A stretch of DNA of 64,000 bases, from positions 48,276-112,275 of the forward strand of contig JBGVIB010000047.1 in assembly GCA_045122835.1 (NCBI GenBank), given 5' to 3'. Position 1 is the first letter of the stretch; each line of letters begins with the position of its first letter. The notes beneath the pieces were generated by a model. That model was not told the DNA's origin. It did not search any database and worked only from the letters and a program-made list of their open reading frames with translations. The position numbers and the translations under genes were made by a program. The stretch is from JBGVMW01 sp045122835 (GTDB lineage: Bacteria; Bacillota; Clostridia; Lachnospirales; Lachnospiraceae). This document shows, piece by piece, positions 9,226 to 17,433 of the stretch.

Positions 9226-9391
9226 GTAACTATTCAGAACAGGACTGTGCTGAACTGCACAGTCCGTATGAAAACGTAGTGGCAGCAGGCCAAAATCCAT
9301 CACCGTAGGTGATTCTGCATGGATTTTGGCCTGTTATTATGAATGTAATTCATAATAACATTGGTAACCTATGAGGGAACTGAATAGTTAC
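9226..9391 (+). mobile_element. MITE copy 1 (IS66-like ends)
   Basis: This is a 166-bp non-coding element bounded by perfect 12-bp inverted repeats, GTAACTATTCAG and CTGAATAGTTAC. It is flanked by the exact 8-bp direct repeat GAAAATAT (9218-9225 and 9392-9399), a target-site duplication. Inside are three hairpins: GGACTGTGC with GCACAGTCC, GGCCAAAATCCAT with ATGGATTTTGGCC, and TATTATGAAT with ATTCATAATA. It lacks an internal segment of about 16 bases present in copies 2 and 3. GTAA ends with 8-bp duplications are typical of IS66-family elements; no transposase is present. Confidence 0.88.
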
Positions 9392-9496
9392 GAAAATATT
9401 TATTTTCTACAATTAACAGAAACCGTCTTAATGCATATATATGTAGTAATTTAAAAAACTATGAATAGCAATCTAAAGGCAGGAAAGGAAATAAAT

Positions 9497-9634
9497 ATGG
9501 GATTAAATATGAGATTGATTGAAGATGAAAGTTCTATTTATGAGATTGATGAAGAATGTATTCGCCGGCAATTGGAAGAAAGAGAAAATGCACTGCCGGA
9601 ACTGGTAAAAACTGAGGTTGAATCCAAAAAATAA
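9497..9634 (+). CDS. 45-residue acidic micro-protein
   Basis: A short open frame begins with MGLNMRLIEDESSIYEIDEE and ends in VESKK. It is supported by the strong ribosome site AGGAAAGGAA seven bases before the ATG and by a perfect terminator palindrome directly after the stop. The product is acidic and charged, with one Cys and no membrane segment. I do not recognise it. The compact gene-plus-terminator arrangement argues for real expression, but at this length it could be chance. Confidence 0.55.
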   Translation: MGLNMRLIEDESSIYEIDEECIRRQLEERENALPELVKTEVESKK

Positions 9635-9636
9635 AG

Positions 9637-9662
9637 GGCTGCTACAGAATTCTGTAGCAGCC
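9637..9662. terminator. Perfect palindromic terminator
   Basis: GGCTGCTACAGAA and its exact complement form a 26-base palindrome. T-rich sequence on both sides suggests it ends the micro-gene on the + strand and the Cys-rich gene on the minus strand. Confidence 0.75.
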
Positions 9663-9692
9663 TGTTGTTGACTTGTTAGTCAGTATCTGGTA

Positions 9693-9923
9693 TTAGCAGA
9701 AAGAACCACCATGGTTTCCGCCACCGCAGCAGCAGAGTAAAAGGATAATCCAGATGATGCTTCCACAGCCGTTGTTTCCATCACAGCCACAGCTTCCGCC
9801 GATGCCGGAACCGTTACAACCGCCGCCACAGCAGCAGAGTAAAAGAATAATCCAGATAATATTTCCACATCCATTGTTTCCTTCGCAGCCGCAGCCGCAG
9901 TTTGTTGCAGCGAGATCACTCAT
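9693..9923 (-). CDS. Chorion-like high-cysteine protein (HCB13 type), tandemly duplicated
   Basis: This 76-residue peptide is extremely rich in Gly and Cys. The ATG complementary to 9921-9923 is chosen because GGAGG lies nine bases upstream; a longer frame to 9962 has no ribosome site. It contains two near-identical units of the form GNNGCGxIIWIILLLCCCGGG joined by a Gly/Ser linker, each placing a short hydrophobic stretch between Cys clusters. The pattern matches proteins annotated in Clostridia and Bacilli as chorion class high-cysteine HCB protein 13, whose role is not established. A spore or surface structural role is often assumed. The DNA repeats suggest a recent internal duplication. 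Confidence 0.75.
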   Translation of the reverse strand: MSDLAATNCGCGCEGNNGCGNIIWIILLLCCCGGGCNGSGIGGSCGCDGNNGCGSIIWIILLLCCCGGGNHGGSFC

Positions 9924-10098
9924 AATTTTGAGCCTCCATGTTTTATTAAGGTTATACTTCATAATATGGAGAGTGCTTGGATATATTTCCTATTTTTCAA
10001 AAATTTTTTTTGCTTATTTGAAATATCTGTGTTATACTGTGACAAGCAGAAAGATATTTATCATCAAACTGACTACATTAAAGGAGAGGATATTTGCC

Positions 10099-10335
10099 AT
10101 GGCAGAAGTAATGATTCAATTACCGGATACAGATTCCATTAAGGCTTTCAACAGATTAGCTTGCCAGCTTGCCTGTGATTTAGATGTTGAGCAGGGAAGA
10201 TTTTGCGTAGATGCAAAGTCAATTCTGGGACTTTACAGCATGGATTTAACTAAGCAAGTGAAATTAGTAATTCATGATGAGGATGAAGGCGCACAAAAAG
10301 CTATCGATTTGTTAAAAGATTTCATATGTGAATAA
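10099..10335 (+). CDS. HPr-family protein lacking the phosphorylatable His
   Basis: This 78-residue protein has the HPr fold signature in its middle (VDAKSILGLYSMDL, compare HPr's VNAKSIMGVMSL). The N-terminal active-site loop that should contain the phospho-His is replaced by AFNRLACQLAC. It therefore cannot act as an ordinary PTS phosphocarrier. AAGGAGAGGA precedes the ATG at 10099; the longer frame running from 9754 is not credible because it crosses the divergent gene's coding region. Such degenerate HPr proteins are common in Clostridia. A regulatory, Crh-like role is possible but not shown; the usual regulatory Ser region is partly kept in AKSILG. Confidence 0.8.
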   Translation: MAEVMIQLPDTDSIKAFNRLACQLACDLDVEQGRFCVDAKSILGLYSMDLTKQVKLVIHDEDEGAQKAIDLLKDFICE

Positions 10336-10346
10336 TTTATTGGTAG

Positions 10347-10389
10347 AATAAAAAGAAGAAGCTGCATTTTGTAGCTTCTTCTTTTTATT
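10347..10389 (+). terminator. Terminator after the HPr-like gene
   Basis: AATAAAAAGAAGAAGCT (10347-10363) pairs with AGCTTCTTCTTTTTATT (10373-10389), giving a perfect 17-base stem with a built-in T run 11 bases after the stop. Confidence 0.88.
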
Positions 10390-10481
10390 ATGATGAAAGG
10401 TAACTATGAACGTTCTATTTTTGCCGAACAAGCTATATATGCATATAATAAGAGGTAAGATAGTTCGGGAGTGGAAACATA

Positions 10482-11372
10482 ATGGAAGCAGTTCGAAAAC
10501 AACTCCATGCAGAGTATGCGAAACAACATAATCTGACAGGGAAAAATATTACCGTTGCAGTTCTAGATTCAGGAGTGTGGGGAGGGCATCCTGATTTATA
10601 TGATAGATTATTATTCTTTAATGATTTAGTGAAGCATAATAAAAAGCCATATGATGACAATTCTCATGGTTCTCATGTCTCTGGCATTATTTGTGGTACA
10701 GGTAAAATGTCAAGGGGACGCTATCAGGGAATAGCGCCAGAAAGTCGGCTGATAATGCTAAAAGTCCTTGATAAATTTGGAAATGGGGACATTGAAACTA
10801 TGCTAAAGGGAATTGATTGGGTTATTCGTAATAAAAATCGCTATCAGATAAGGATTCTTAATTTGTCAGTAGGTGGTTCTGATGATTTAGATGGAAAGGA
10901 AAGTATTCAATTACAGGAAAAGGTGGAAGAAGCATGGAATTTAGGGATTGTGGTTGTAGCGGCTGCGGGAAATAACGGACCGGCAGAGTGTTCTGTGACG
11001 GTGCCGGGTAATAGCCCTAAAGTTATTACAGTAGGATCTTCAAAAGACGCCATTGGAGTGGGGAGAAAAAAGAAACAAATTTTTTATGCTGGGAGGGGAC
11101 CTACGATACAATGTGTAATGAAACCGGAAATTGTTGCACCCGCAGATGCAATTGTAAGTTGTTCAAACAATAACCGGTATTATTCCGCTAAAAGTGGTAC
11201 ATCAATGGCGGCACCTATTGTAAGTGGTGCAGTTGCATTATTGTTGGAGAAAGAACCGAAATTAACCCCTAAGGAGGTAAAGCGCAGGTTGATGAATTGT
11301 GCCATAGATCTGGGATTGCCATCGAATCAGCAGGGATGGGGAATGCTTGATATAGAACGTCTTTTAAAATAA
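10482..11372 (+). CDS. Intracellular subtilisin-like serine protease (S8)
   Basis: This 296-residue protease has the complete subtilisin triad: Asp29 in AVLDSGVWGGHPD, His62 in NSHGSHVSG and Ser241 in SGTSMAAP, plus the oxyanion Asn in AAAGNNGP. There is no signal peptide and no propeptide; the catalytic domain begins within 20 residues of the start (MEAVRKQLHAEYAKQHNLTG). It therefore probably acts inside the cell, like the intracellular subtilisin group, although the autoinhibitory N-terminal extension of those enzymes is also lacking. The ribosome site is weak (GGGAGTGGAAAC). It lies alone between a terminator and icd. Confidence 0.88.
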   Translation: MEAVRKQLHAEYAKQHNLTGKNITVAVLDSGVWGGHPDLYDRLLFFNDLVKHNKKPYDDNSHGSHVSGIICGTGKMSRGRYQGIAPESRLIMLKVLDKFGNGDIETMLKGIDWVIRNKNRYQIRILNLSVGGSDDLDGKESIQLQEKVEEAWNLGIVVVAAAGNNGPAECSVTVPGNSPKVITVGSSKDAIGVGRKKKQIFYAGRGPTIQCVMKPEIVAPADAIVSCSNNNRYYSAKSGTSMAAPIVSGAVALLLEKEPKLTPKEVKRRLMNCAIDLGLPSNQQGWGMLDIERLLK

Positions 11373-11388
11373 AATTTTGTTGTAGATA

Positions 11389-11417
11389 TTGACAGTCAGC
11401 GGAATGATGTTTACAAT
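11389..11417 (+). promoter_or_regulatory. Promoter of icd
   Basis: A perfect TTGACA (11389-11394), a 17-base spacer and TACAAT (11412-11417) lie 60 bases before the icd start. Confidence 0.75.
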
Positions 11418-11476
11418 AGTTTTAGCAAAAAAAGCATAATGATACAACCGTGTAAGCGGAAGAATGGAGGACACTT

Positions 11477-12685
11477 ATGGAAAAAATCAAAATGACTACA
11501 CCGTTAGTTGAAATGGACGGAGATGAGATGACCAGAATTCTCTGGAAGATGATTAAGGATGAATTGTTATATCCATTTATTGATTTGAATACAGAGTATT
11601 ATGACTTAGGGTTAGAGTATCGTAATGAGACAAATGATCAGGTAACTGTAGATTCAGCAGAAGCAACAAAGAAGTATGGTGTAGCTGTAAAATGTGCAAC
11701 CATTACTCCAAATGCTGCACGTATGACAGAGTATAACTTAAAAGAAATGTGGAAGAGTCCAAACGGAACAATCCGTGCTATCTTAGACGGAACCGTTTTC
11801 CGTGCACCAATCGTAGTAAAGGGCATTGAGCCAACTGTTAAGACATGGAAGAAACCTATTACAATTGCAAGACATGCATATGGTGATGTTTATAAGGGAA
11901 GCGAAATGAAGATTCCTGGAGCTGGTAAGGCAGAAATCGTTTACACAGCAGAAGATGGAACAGAGACAAGAGAATTAATCCATAACTTTACAGGTGCCGG
12001 CATCGTACAGGGCATGCACAACTTAGATGCTTCTATCGAAAGCTTTGCAAGAAGCTGCTTTAATTATGCGTTAGATACCAAGCAGGATTTGTGGTTTGCT
12101 ACAAAGGATACGATTTCTAAGAAGTATGACCATACATTTAAGGATATTTTCCAGGAGATTTATGATGCAGAATATGACGAGAAGTTCAAGGCTGCGGGTA
12201 TTGAATATTTCTATACTTTGATTGATGACGCGGTAGCACGTGTCATCCGTTCAGAAGGTGGTTACATCTGGGCTTGTAAGAACTATGATGGTGATGTTAT
12301 GTCTGATATGGTGGCAACTGCATTTGGTTCCCTTGCTATGATGACATCTGTATTAGTATCTCCACAGGGATACTATGAGTATGAAGCCGCTCATGGTACT
12401 GTTCAGAGACATTACTACAAGCATTTAAAGGGAGAAGAAACTTCTACAAACTCCGTAGCAACTATCTTTGCATGGACAGGTGCTCTTAGAAAACGTGGTG
12501 AGTTAGATGGTAACGCAGAATTAATGGCATTTGCTGATAAGTTAGAGAAAGCAACTGTAGACACAATCGAAGCAGGAAAAATGACAAAGGACTTAGCGTT
12601 AATTACTACACTTGAAAATGTTACTGTATTAAACAGTGAGAATTTCATCAAAGCAATTCGTGAAACCTTAGAAAAAATGTTATAA
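11477..12685 (+). CDS. icd: NADP-dependent isocitrate dehydrogenase
   Basis: This 402-residue enzyme oxidatively decarboxylates isocitrate to 2-oxoglutarate, giving the carbon skeleton for glutamate. The sequence is of the short dimeric eukaryote-like NADP class: PLVEMDGDEMTRILWKMIKD at the start, SPNGTIRAILDGTVFRAPI for isocitrate binding, DDAVARVIRSEGGYIWACKNYDGDV around the catalytic region, and EAAHGTVQRHY before the coenzyme site. GAATGGAGG precedes the ATG. It is monocistronic by layout, with its own promoter and with the trp leader promoter starting directly after it. In an anaerobe it most likely serves glutamate synthesis rather than a full citric cycle. Confidence 0.95.
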   Translation: MEKIKMTTPLVEMDGDEMTRILWKMIKDELLYPFIDLNTEYYDLGLEYRNETNDQVTVDSAEATKKYGVAVKCATITPNAARMTEYNLKEMWKSPNGTIRAILDGTVFRAPIVVKGIEPTVKTWKKPITIARHAYGDVYKGSEMKIPGAGKAEIVYTAEDGTETRELIHNFTGAGIVQGMHNLDASIESFARSCFNYALDTKQDLWFATKDTISKKYDHTFKDIFQEIYDAEYDEKFKAAGIEYFYTLIDDAVARVIRSEGGYIWACKNYDGDVMSDMVATAFGSLAMMTSVLVSPQGYYEYEAAHGTVQRHYYKHLKGEETSTNSVATIFAWTGALRKRGELDGNAELMAFADKLEKATVDTIEAGKMTKDLALITTLENVTVLNSENFIKAIRETLEKML

Positions 12686-12692
12686 AAAATAG

Positions 12693-12721
12693 TTGACAGC
12701 ATAAATTCAGAGTGGTAGACT
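12693..12721 (+). promoter_or_regulatory. Promoter of the trp operon
   Basis: A perfect TTGACA (12693-12698) and TAGACT (12716-12721) with a 17-base spacer start eight bases after the icd stop and precede the T-box leader. Confidence 0.75.
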
Positions 12722-12729
12722 ACAAACAA

Positions 12730-13020
12730 TTAATAAATAAACCAGTGAGCAAGAGAAGTAGATTGTGGAAAAAGCTTACAGAGAGTCGCAGGTGGTGAGA
12801 TTGCGATAGTGGTGTTTTTACACAGAAACAGTTGAATGGACTTGTGAGGGCAGCCTGAACATTAGTAGGAGCTGACGGGAATCCCATCCGTTATCAACGG
12901 GAGGCACATGATGGTGTGTTTACAGAGTGGATACTATGTATCAATTTGGGTGGTACCGCAGGAGCAGATTATATAACTCTTGTCCCATAGAATTAATTTC
13001 TATGGGGCAGGAGTTTTTTT
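12730..13020 (+). promoter_or_regulatory. T-box leader, tryptophanyl-tRNA responsive
   Basis: The leader contains AGAGAGTCG near the stem I base, GGTGGTGAGA, the T-box core GGGTGGTACCGCAGGAG (from about 12949) and a terminator hairpin of GTCCCATAGAA with TTCTATGGGGC followed by eight T. The specifier triplet is plausibly TGG at 12837-12839 (context GAATGGAC), the tryptophan codon, which fits the trp genes downstream. A palindrome of AGCGTGC with GCACGCT follows the terminator at about 13031. By family knowledge, uncharged tRNA-Trp would turn the operon on. Confidence 0.9.
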
Positions 13021-13103
13021 TATATACTAGAGCGTGCTTGCACGCTTTGTTCTACAGAAAAACCATGCCAATGTGTAAATTTTATTGAAAAGGAGAATGG
13101 AAT

Positions 13104-14561
13104 ATGATTACACCAACATTAGAACAAGTGAAAGCATTAAACCAATCGTACAATATGATACCAATCTGTAAGGAGATTTATGCAGATGTAATAACACCAA
13201 TTCAATTGTTACGAAAAGTAGCCAAAGTCAGTAAAAATTACTATCTGTTAGAGAGTGTGGAGCATGGGACACAGGGAAGATATTCCTTCTTAGGATTTGA
13301 CCCGTTGTTACGAGCCGTTTGTAAAGATGGCGTAGTAACATTGAAAAGTGGAAGTATAAAAAAACAGATTACCGGTCAACCGATGCAGGTGTTGCGGGAA
13401 TTGTTAGCAGAGTACAAGACGCCAAAGATAGAGGGAATGCCTCCTTTTACTGGTGGGTTTGTAGGCTACTTTTCATATGAAATGTTTGGTTATGCTGAAC
13501 CGAAACTTCATATGAAGAAAAATGATTTTTACGATTTTGACTTGATGTTGTTTGATAAAGTTATTGTTTATGATAACCTGAAGCAGAAAATTAGCGTTGT
13601 AGTAAATATGAATGGAGAAGATGGAGAGGAAGGATATCATGCTACAGAATTAGAAATTGATAAAATACTTCGCATGATAATGGATACCACACCACTGCCA
13701 AAGACAGAAGCAGAGGAAGCACCGGTATTTACTTGCAATATGTCAAAAGAACGTTACTGTGAAATGGTGAAAAAAACAAAAGAATATATAAGAGAGGGCG
13801 ATATTTTCCAGGGAGTTATTTCAAGACGATTTGAAGCAGATTATCACAGCAGTCTTCTTAATGCGTACCGGATTTTGCGAACAACCAATCCGTCGCCGTA
13901 CATGTATTTCATACAAAGCGATGATGTACAGATATGTGGTGCTTCTCCAGAAACGATGGTGAAGCTAGTAGATGGTAAATTAACTACATTTCCAGTGGCA
14001 GGAACAAGAAAGCGCGGTGCTACAAAGGCAGAAGATGACGCATTAGAAGTAGAACTTCTTGCTGATGAAAAAGAGTTGGCAGAGCATAATATGCTGGTTG
14101 ATTTGGCAAGAAATGATATTGGAAGAGTTGCTAAATACGGCACGGTAGAAGTGGAAGATTACATGAGTATTCATCGCTTCTCGAAAGTAATGCATATTGC
14201 TTCTACTGTATATGGAAAAATTGCTGAAGATAAAGATGGCTGCGATACCATAGCTGCACTGCTTCCGGCAGGAACATTGTCAGGAGCACCAAAGTTCCGG
14301 GCTTGTGAGATTATTGATGAGTTAGAACCGGTATCAAGAGGAATTTATGGAGGAGCTATTGGGTATTTAGATTTTTCCGGCAATTTAGATGTCTGCATTG
14401 CTATTCGTACTGCAGTTAAAAAGGGTGATAAGGTATATGTCCAGGCAGGAGCCGGGGTTGTGGCTGACAGTATTCCGGAAAATGAATATGAAGAATGTGC
14501 AAATAAAGCAGGTGCAGTGATTGATGCAATTATGCGGGCAAGTGAGGTGAATGGATTATGA
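13104..14561 (+). CDS. trpE: Anthranilate synthase component I
   Basis: TrpE makes anthranilate from chorismate, using ammonia delivered by TrpG, at the first step of tryptophan synthesis. The 485-residue protein has the chorismate-binding core: CGASPETMVKLVDGKLTTFPVAGTRKRG, DLARNDIGRVAKYGTVEVE, LLPAGTLSGAPKFRACEIID and IRTAVKKGDKVYVQAGAGVV. An N-terminal LLESVEHGTQGRYSFLG element corresponds to the Trp feedback-inhibition site of the family (LLES). AAAAGGAGAATGG precedes the ATG. Its stop overlaps the start of trpG by four bases (ATGA), indicating translational coupling. Confidence 0.96.
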   Translation: MITPTLEQVKALNQSYNMIPICKEIYADVITPIQLLRKVAKVSKNYYLLESVEHGTQGRYSFLGFDPLLRAVCKDGVVTLKSGSIKKQITGQPMQVLRELLAEYKTPKIEGMPPFTGGFVGYFSYEMFGYAEPKLHMKKNDFYDFDLMLFDKVIVYDNLKQKISVVVNMNGEDGEEGYHATELEIDKILRMIMDTTPLPKTEAEEAPVFTCNMSKERYCEMVKKTKEYIREGDIFQGVISRRFEADYHSSLLNAYRILRTTNPSPYMYFIQSDDVQICGASPETMVKLVDGKLTTFPVAGTRKRGATKAEDDALEVELLADEKELAEHNMLVDLARNDIGRVAKYGTVEVEDYMSIHRFSKVMHIASTVYGKIAEDKDGCDTIAALLPAGTLSGAPKFRACEIIDELEPVSRGIYGGAIGYLDFSGNLDVCIAIRTAVKKGDKVYVQAGAGVVADSIPENEYEECANKAGAVIDAIMRASEVNGL

Positions 14562-15142
14562 TACTTTTAATCGATAATTATGATAGTTTTTCCTATAATG
14601 TAGTCCAGTTGATAGGAGGACTATGTAAAGAAATAAAAGGAATGGACATTAAAGTAATCAGAAATGATGAAATGACGGTGGCAGAGGTGGAAAAATTAGC
14701 TCCTACACATATTATCTTATCACCAGGACCTGGAAAACCATCAGAAGCTGGTATTTGTGAGGAAGTGGTGCAGACAATGAAAGGAAAATGTAAAATATTT
14801 GGTATTTGTCTAGGACATCAGGGAATTTGTGAATCCTTTGGAGGAAGGATTACCTATGCCGGCAAGCTGATGCATGGAAAGCAAAGTTTGATTAAGATAA
14901 ATAGTGGTAGTGGAATTTTTAAAGGTTTGCCGGATGTAGTAAAGGTTGCAAGATATCATTCTCTGGCAGCAGATAAAAATTCCATTCCGGAGGAATTAGA
15001 AGTAATTGCAAAGGATGATACGGGAGAAGTAATGGCAGTAAAGCATAAGGAATATGATATATATGGAGTGCAATTTCATCCGGAATCTGTTATGACACCA
15101 GAGGGTGCAGTAATGATGAGAAATTTTTTAGAGTTAGTATAA
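14558..15142 (+). CDS. trpG: Anthranilate synthase component II (glutamine amidotransferase)
   Basis: This class I glutamine amidotransferase of 194 residues hydrolyses glutamine and channels ammonia to TrpE. The motifs are LIDNYDSFSYNVVQ at the N-terminus, SPGPGKP, the nucleophile Cys in FGICLGHQGI, and the His-Glu pair in GVQFHPESV. It overlaps trpE by four bases. The same fold also serves folate synthesis as PabA, but the place in a T-box(Trp)-controlled trpEGDC run points to tryptophan. Confidence 0.95.
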   Translation: MILLIDNYDSFSYNVVQLIGGLCKEIKGMDIKVIRNDEMTVAEVEKLAPTHIILSPGPGKPSEAGICEEVVQTMKGKCKIFGICLGHQGICESFGGRITYAGKLMHGKQSLIKINSGSGIFKGLPDVVKVARYHSLAADKNSIPEELEVIAKDDTGEVMAVKHKEYDIYGVQFHPESVMTPEGAVMMRNFLELV

Positions 15143-15166
15143 GTATAGAAAGGAAGGTGTGGTAGT

Positions 15167-16177
15167 ATGATTAAGGAAGCGATTTATCAATTGGCAAATG
15201 GTGAAGATTTAACATATGAAACAGCAGAAACAGTGATGAATGAGATTATGGGTGGTGAAACATCCCAGATATTGATTAGTTCTTATTTAACTGCACTGAG
15301 ACAAAAAGGTGAAACCATTGATGAAATATCTGCATCAGCGTATGGTATGCGAAGCCATGCAGTACAATTACACCATGATATGGATGTCTTAGAGATTGTC
15401 GGTACCGGTGGTGATGAGGCGAACAGCTTTAATATATCAACTACATCGGCCTTTGTAATTGCTGCAACCGGTATTCCAGTGGCAAAACATGGTAATCGCA
15501 GTGTATCGTCAAAATCGGGTGCTGCAGATGTGTTAGAAGCCTTGGGAGTTAAGATAGATATTGAACCTGAGCATATGCAGAGAGTATTAGAAGAAGCAGG
15601 AATTTGCTTTATGTTTGCACAGAAATATCATGGTGCCATGAAATATGTTGCTCCTGTTCGTAAAGAGTTGGGGATACGTACTATATTCAATATCTTAGGA
15701 CCTTTGACCAATCCTGCTTGTGCCAATATGCAGTTGTTAGGTGTTTACAGCGAAGATTTGGTAGAGCCAATGGCAAAAGTGCTTGTGAAACTTGGGATTA
15801 AGAAAGGAATGGTTGTGTTCGGCCAGGATGGTCTTGATGAAATCTCTTTAAGTGCACCAACTACATGCTGTGAAATAAAGAATGGTGAGATAACAAAATA
15901 CGTGATTGAACCGGAGCAGTTTGGTTTTACCCGTTGCCAGAAAGCAGATTTAACAGGTGGCAATCCTGTGGAAAATGCACAGATCACAAGAGATATTTTA
16001 ACTGGCAAGCAGGGACCTATGCGGGAGGATGTTTTGTTAAATGCAGGTGCAGCGATCCATATCGCCAAAGGTATTTCTATGGAAGAGGGCGTAAAACAGG
16101 CGGCAGAAATGATTGACAGCGGAAAGGCAATGAAGAAATTAGAGGAATTTATTCGACTGACAAATCAATATGAATAA
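15167..16177 (+). CDS. trpD: Anthranilate phosphoribosyltransferase
   Basis: TrpD joins anthranilate to phosphoribosyl pyrophosphate. The 336-residue product shows the family PRPP loop VGTGGDEANSFNISTT, the KHGNRSVSSKSGAADVLEALG anthranilate region and GPLTNPA. GAAAGGAAGG lies about ten bases before the ATG, 24 bases after trpG. Length is normal for the monofunctional enzyme. Confidence 0.96.
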   Translation: MIKEAIYQLANGEDLTYETAETVMNEIMGGETSQILISSYLTALRQKGETIDEISASAYGMRSHAVQLHHDMDVLEIVGTGGDEANSFNISTTSAFVIAATGIPVAKHGNRSVSSKSGAADVLEALGVKIDIEPEHMQRVLEEAGICFMFAQKYHGAMKYVAPVRKELGIRTIFNILGPLTNPACANMQLLGVYSEDLVEPMAKVLVKLGIKKGMVVFGQDGLDEISLSAPTTCCEIKNGEITKYVIEPEQFGFTRCQKADLTGGNPVENAQITRDILTGKQGPMREDVLLNAGAAIHIAKGISMEEGVKQAAEMIDSGKAMKKLEEFIRLTNQYE

Positions 16178-16189
16178 GGAAGGTAATAT

Positions 16190-16963
16190 ATGATATTAGA
16201 TAAATTGGCTGCTTCCACCAGATTGCGAGTGGAGAAGGATAAGAAAAAAATACCACCGGATAAAATGAAAGAAATGGCTTTGTCTATGCCAAAAGGACCC
16301 TTTGCATTTGAAAATCAGGTAAAAAAACCAGGCATTCATTTTATCTGTGAAGTAAAGAAAGCATCTCCCTCAAAAGGTGTGATTGCAGAAGAATTTCCAT
16401 ATTTGCAGATTGCAAAGGAATATGAAGGGGCAGGAGCGGATTGCATTTCTGTTCTGACAGAACCAGATTATTTCTTAGGAAAAGATGAATATCTATCAGA
16501 AATCAAAAAAGAAGTGTCCATACCAGTGCTTCGTAAAGACTTTACCGTAGATGAATACCAGATTTATCAGGCAAAAACCTTACATGCAGATTGTATATTG
16601 CTCATTTGTTCTTTGTTGTCGGAGGAAGAATTAAGAAAGTACATAGAAATTTGTGAAGAATTAGGACTGTCTGCTTTGGTGGAAACCCATGACGAAGCAG
16701 AAATACAGATGGCAGTCCGGGCTGGTGCAAGAATGCTTGGCGTCAACAACAGGAACTTGAAAACTTTTGAGGTGGATATTCACAATAGTGAGCGTTTGCG
16801 GGCGCTGGTTCCAACAGATATTTTGTTTGTGGCAGAGAGTGGCATTAGGAACCGGTCGGATATCGAGGTTCTTGAAAATGCCAATGTGAATGGTGTTCTT
16901 ATAGGTGAAACCTTAATGCGAAGCACAGATAAGAAAGCTGAATTAGATAAACTTAGAGGATAA
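16190..16963 (+). CDS. trpC: Indole-3-glycerol phosphate synthase
   Basis: This 257-residue barrel enzyme closes the indole ring. Catalytic elements are FICEVKKASPSKG (lysine), ISVLTEPDYFLG, PVLRKDFTVDEYQIYQA, LVETHDEAE, LGVNNRNLKTFEVD and FVAESGI. It is monofunctional, with no PRAI (TrpF) domain. It lies 12 bases after trpD. It is the last trp gene here: trpF, trpB and trpA do not follow, and a mobile element starts 12 bases after the stop. The missing genes must be elsewhere, or tryptophan synthesis stops short. Confidence 0.95.
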   Translation: MILDKLAASTRLRVEKDKKKIPPDKMKEMALSMPKGPFAFENQVKKPGIHFICEVKKASPSKGVIAEEFPYLQIAKEYEGAGADCISVLTEPDYFLGKDEYLSEIKKEVSIPVLRKDFTVDEYQIYQAKTLHADCILLICSLLSEEELRKYIEICEELGLSALVETHDEAEIQMAVRAGARMLGVNNRNLKTFEVDIHNSERLRALVPTDILFVAESGIRNRSDIEVLENANVNGVLIGETLMRSTDKKAELDKLRG

Positions 16964-16974
16964 GTTGAAAGAAT

Positions 16975-17156
16975 GTAACTATTCAGAACCAGGACAATAC
17001 AAGCTTGTATGGTGCCAAACTGCACAGTCCGTATGAAAACGTAGTGGTAGCAGGCCAAAAACCATCACCGTAGGTGATTCTGCATGGATTTTTGCCTGTT
17101 ATTATGAATGCAATTCATAATAACATTGGTAACCTATGAGGGTACTGAATAGTTAC
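16975..17156 (+). mobile_element. MITE copy 2 (IS66-like ends)
   Basis: This 182-bp element has the same 12-bp terminal repeats as copies 1 and 3 (GTAACTATTCAG and CTGAATAGTTAC) and the same internal hairpins. It includes the extra segment around AATACAAGCTTGTAT. The flanks (GAAAGAAT left, TAAAAATG right) are AT-rich but not an exact duplication, so this copy is older or its flanks have rearranged. It directly follows trpC. Confidence 0.85.
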
Positions 17157-17433
17157 TAAAAATGTAACAAAGAAGAATCATTTATGCAAGAAAAAGAGAT
17201 AGACAAACTTCGACACTATGCCAGGGTTAGATGGAGGCTGTTCCGGGTGCTTAATCTGTCATGACAAATCAAAACATATAAGCACAATGTTGGTAGCTTG
17301 TTTGCAGGCTATGTTTCAGGTGAAAAATAGGTTGCATAAAAAAGCGTATTGGTGCTATCATAATTTATGATTGATAAATCTTATTTGTCAAAATAGCTGA
17401 AAAAATGTAGAAAAGTTTTTGGAGGAAATCAGT
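17157..17433. other. Non-coding stretch between MITE copy 2 and the HIT gene
   Basis: I see no supported gene here. A 26-codon frame beginning MQEKEIDKLRHYARVRWRLF (17184-17264) has no convincing ribosome site. The stretch presumably holds the promoter of the HIT gene, but no clear consensus pair was found. Confidence 0.4.

Noticed and set aside
9754..10098. Upstream extension of the HPr-like gene
   Set aside because: It runs antisense through the Cys-rich peptide gene and its promoter; the strong ribosome site is at 10081-10090, directly before ATG 10099.
17184..17264. 26-codon frame after the second MITE
   Set aside because: No ribosome site and no recognisable sequence.
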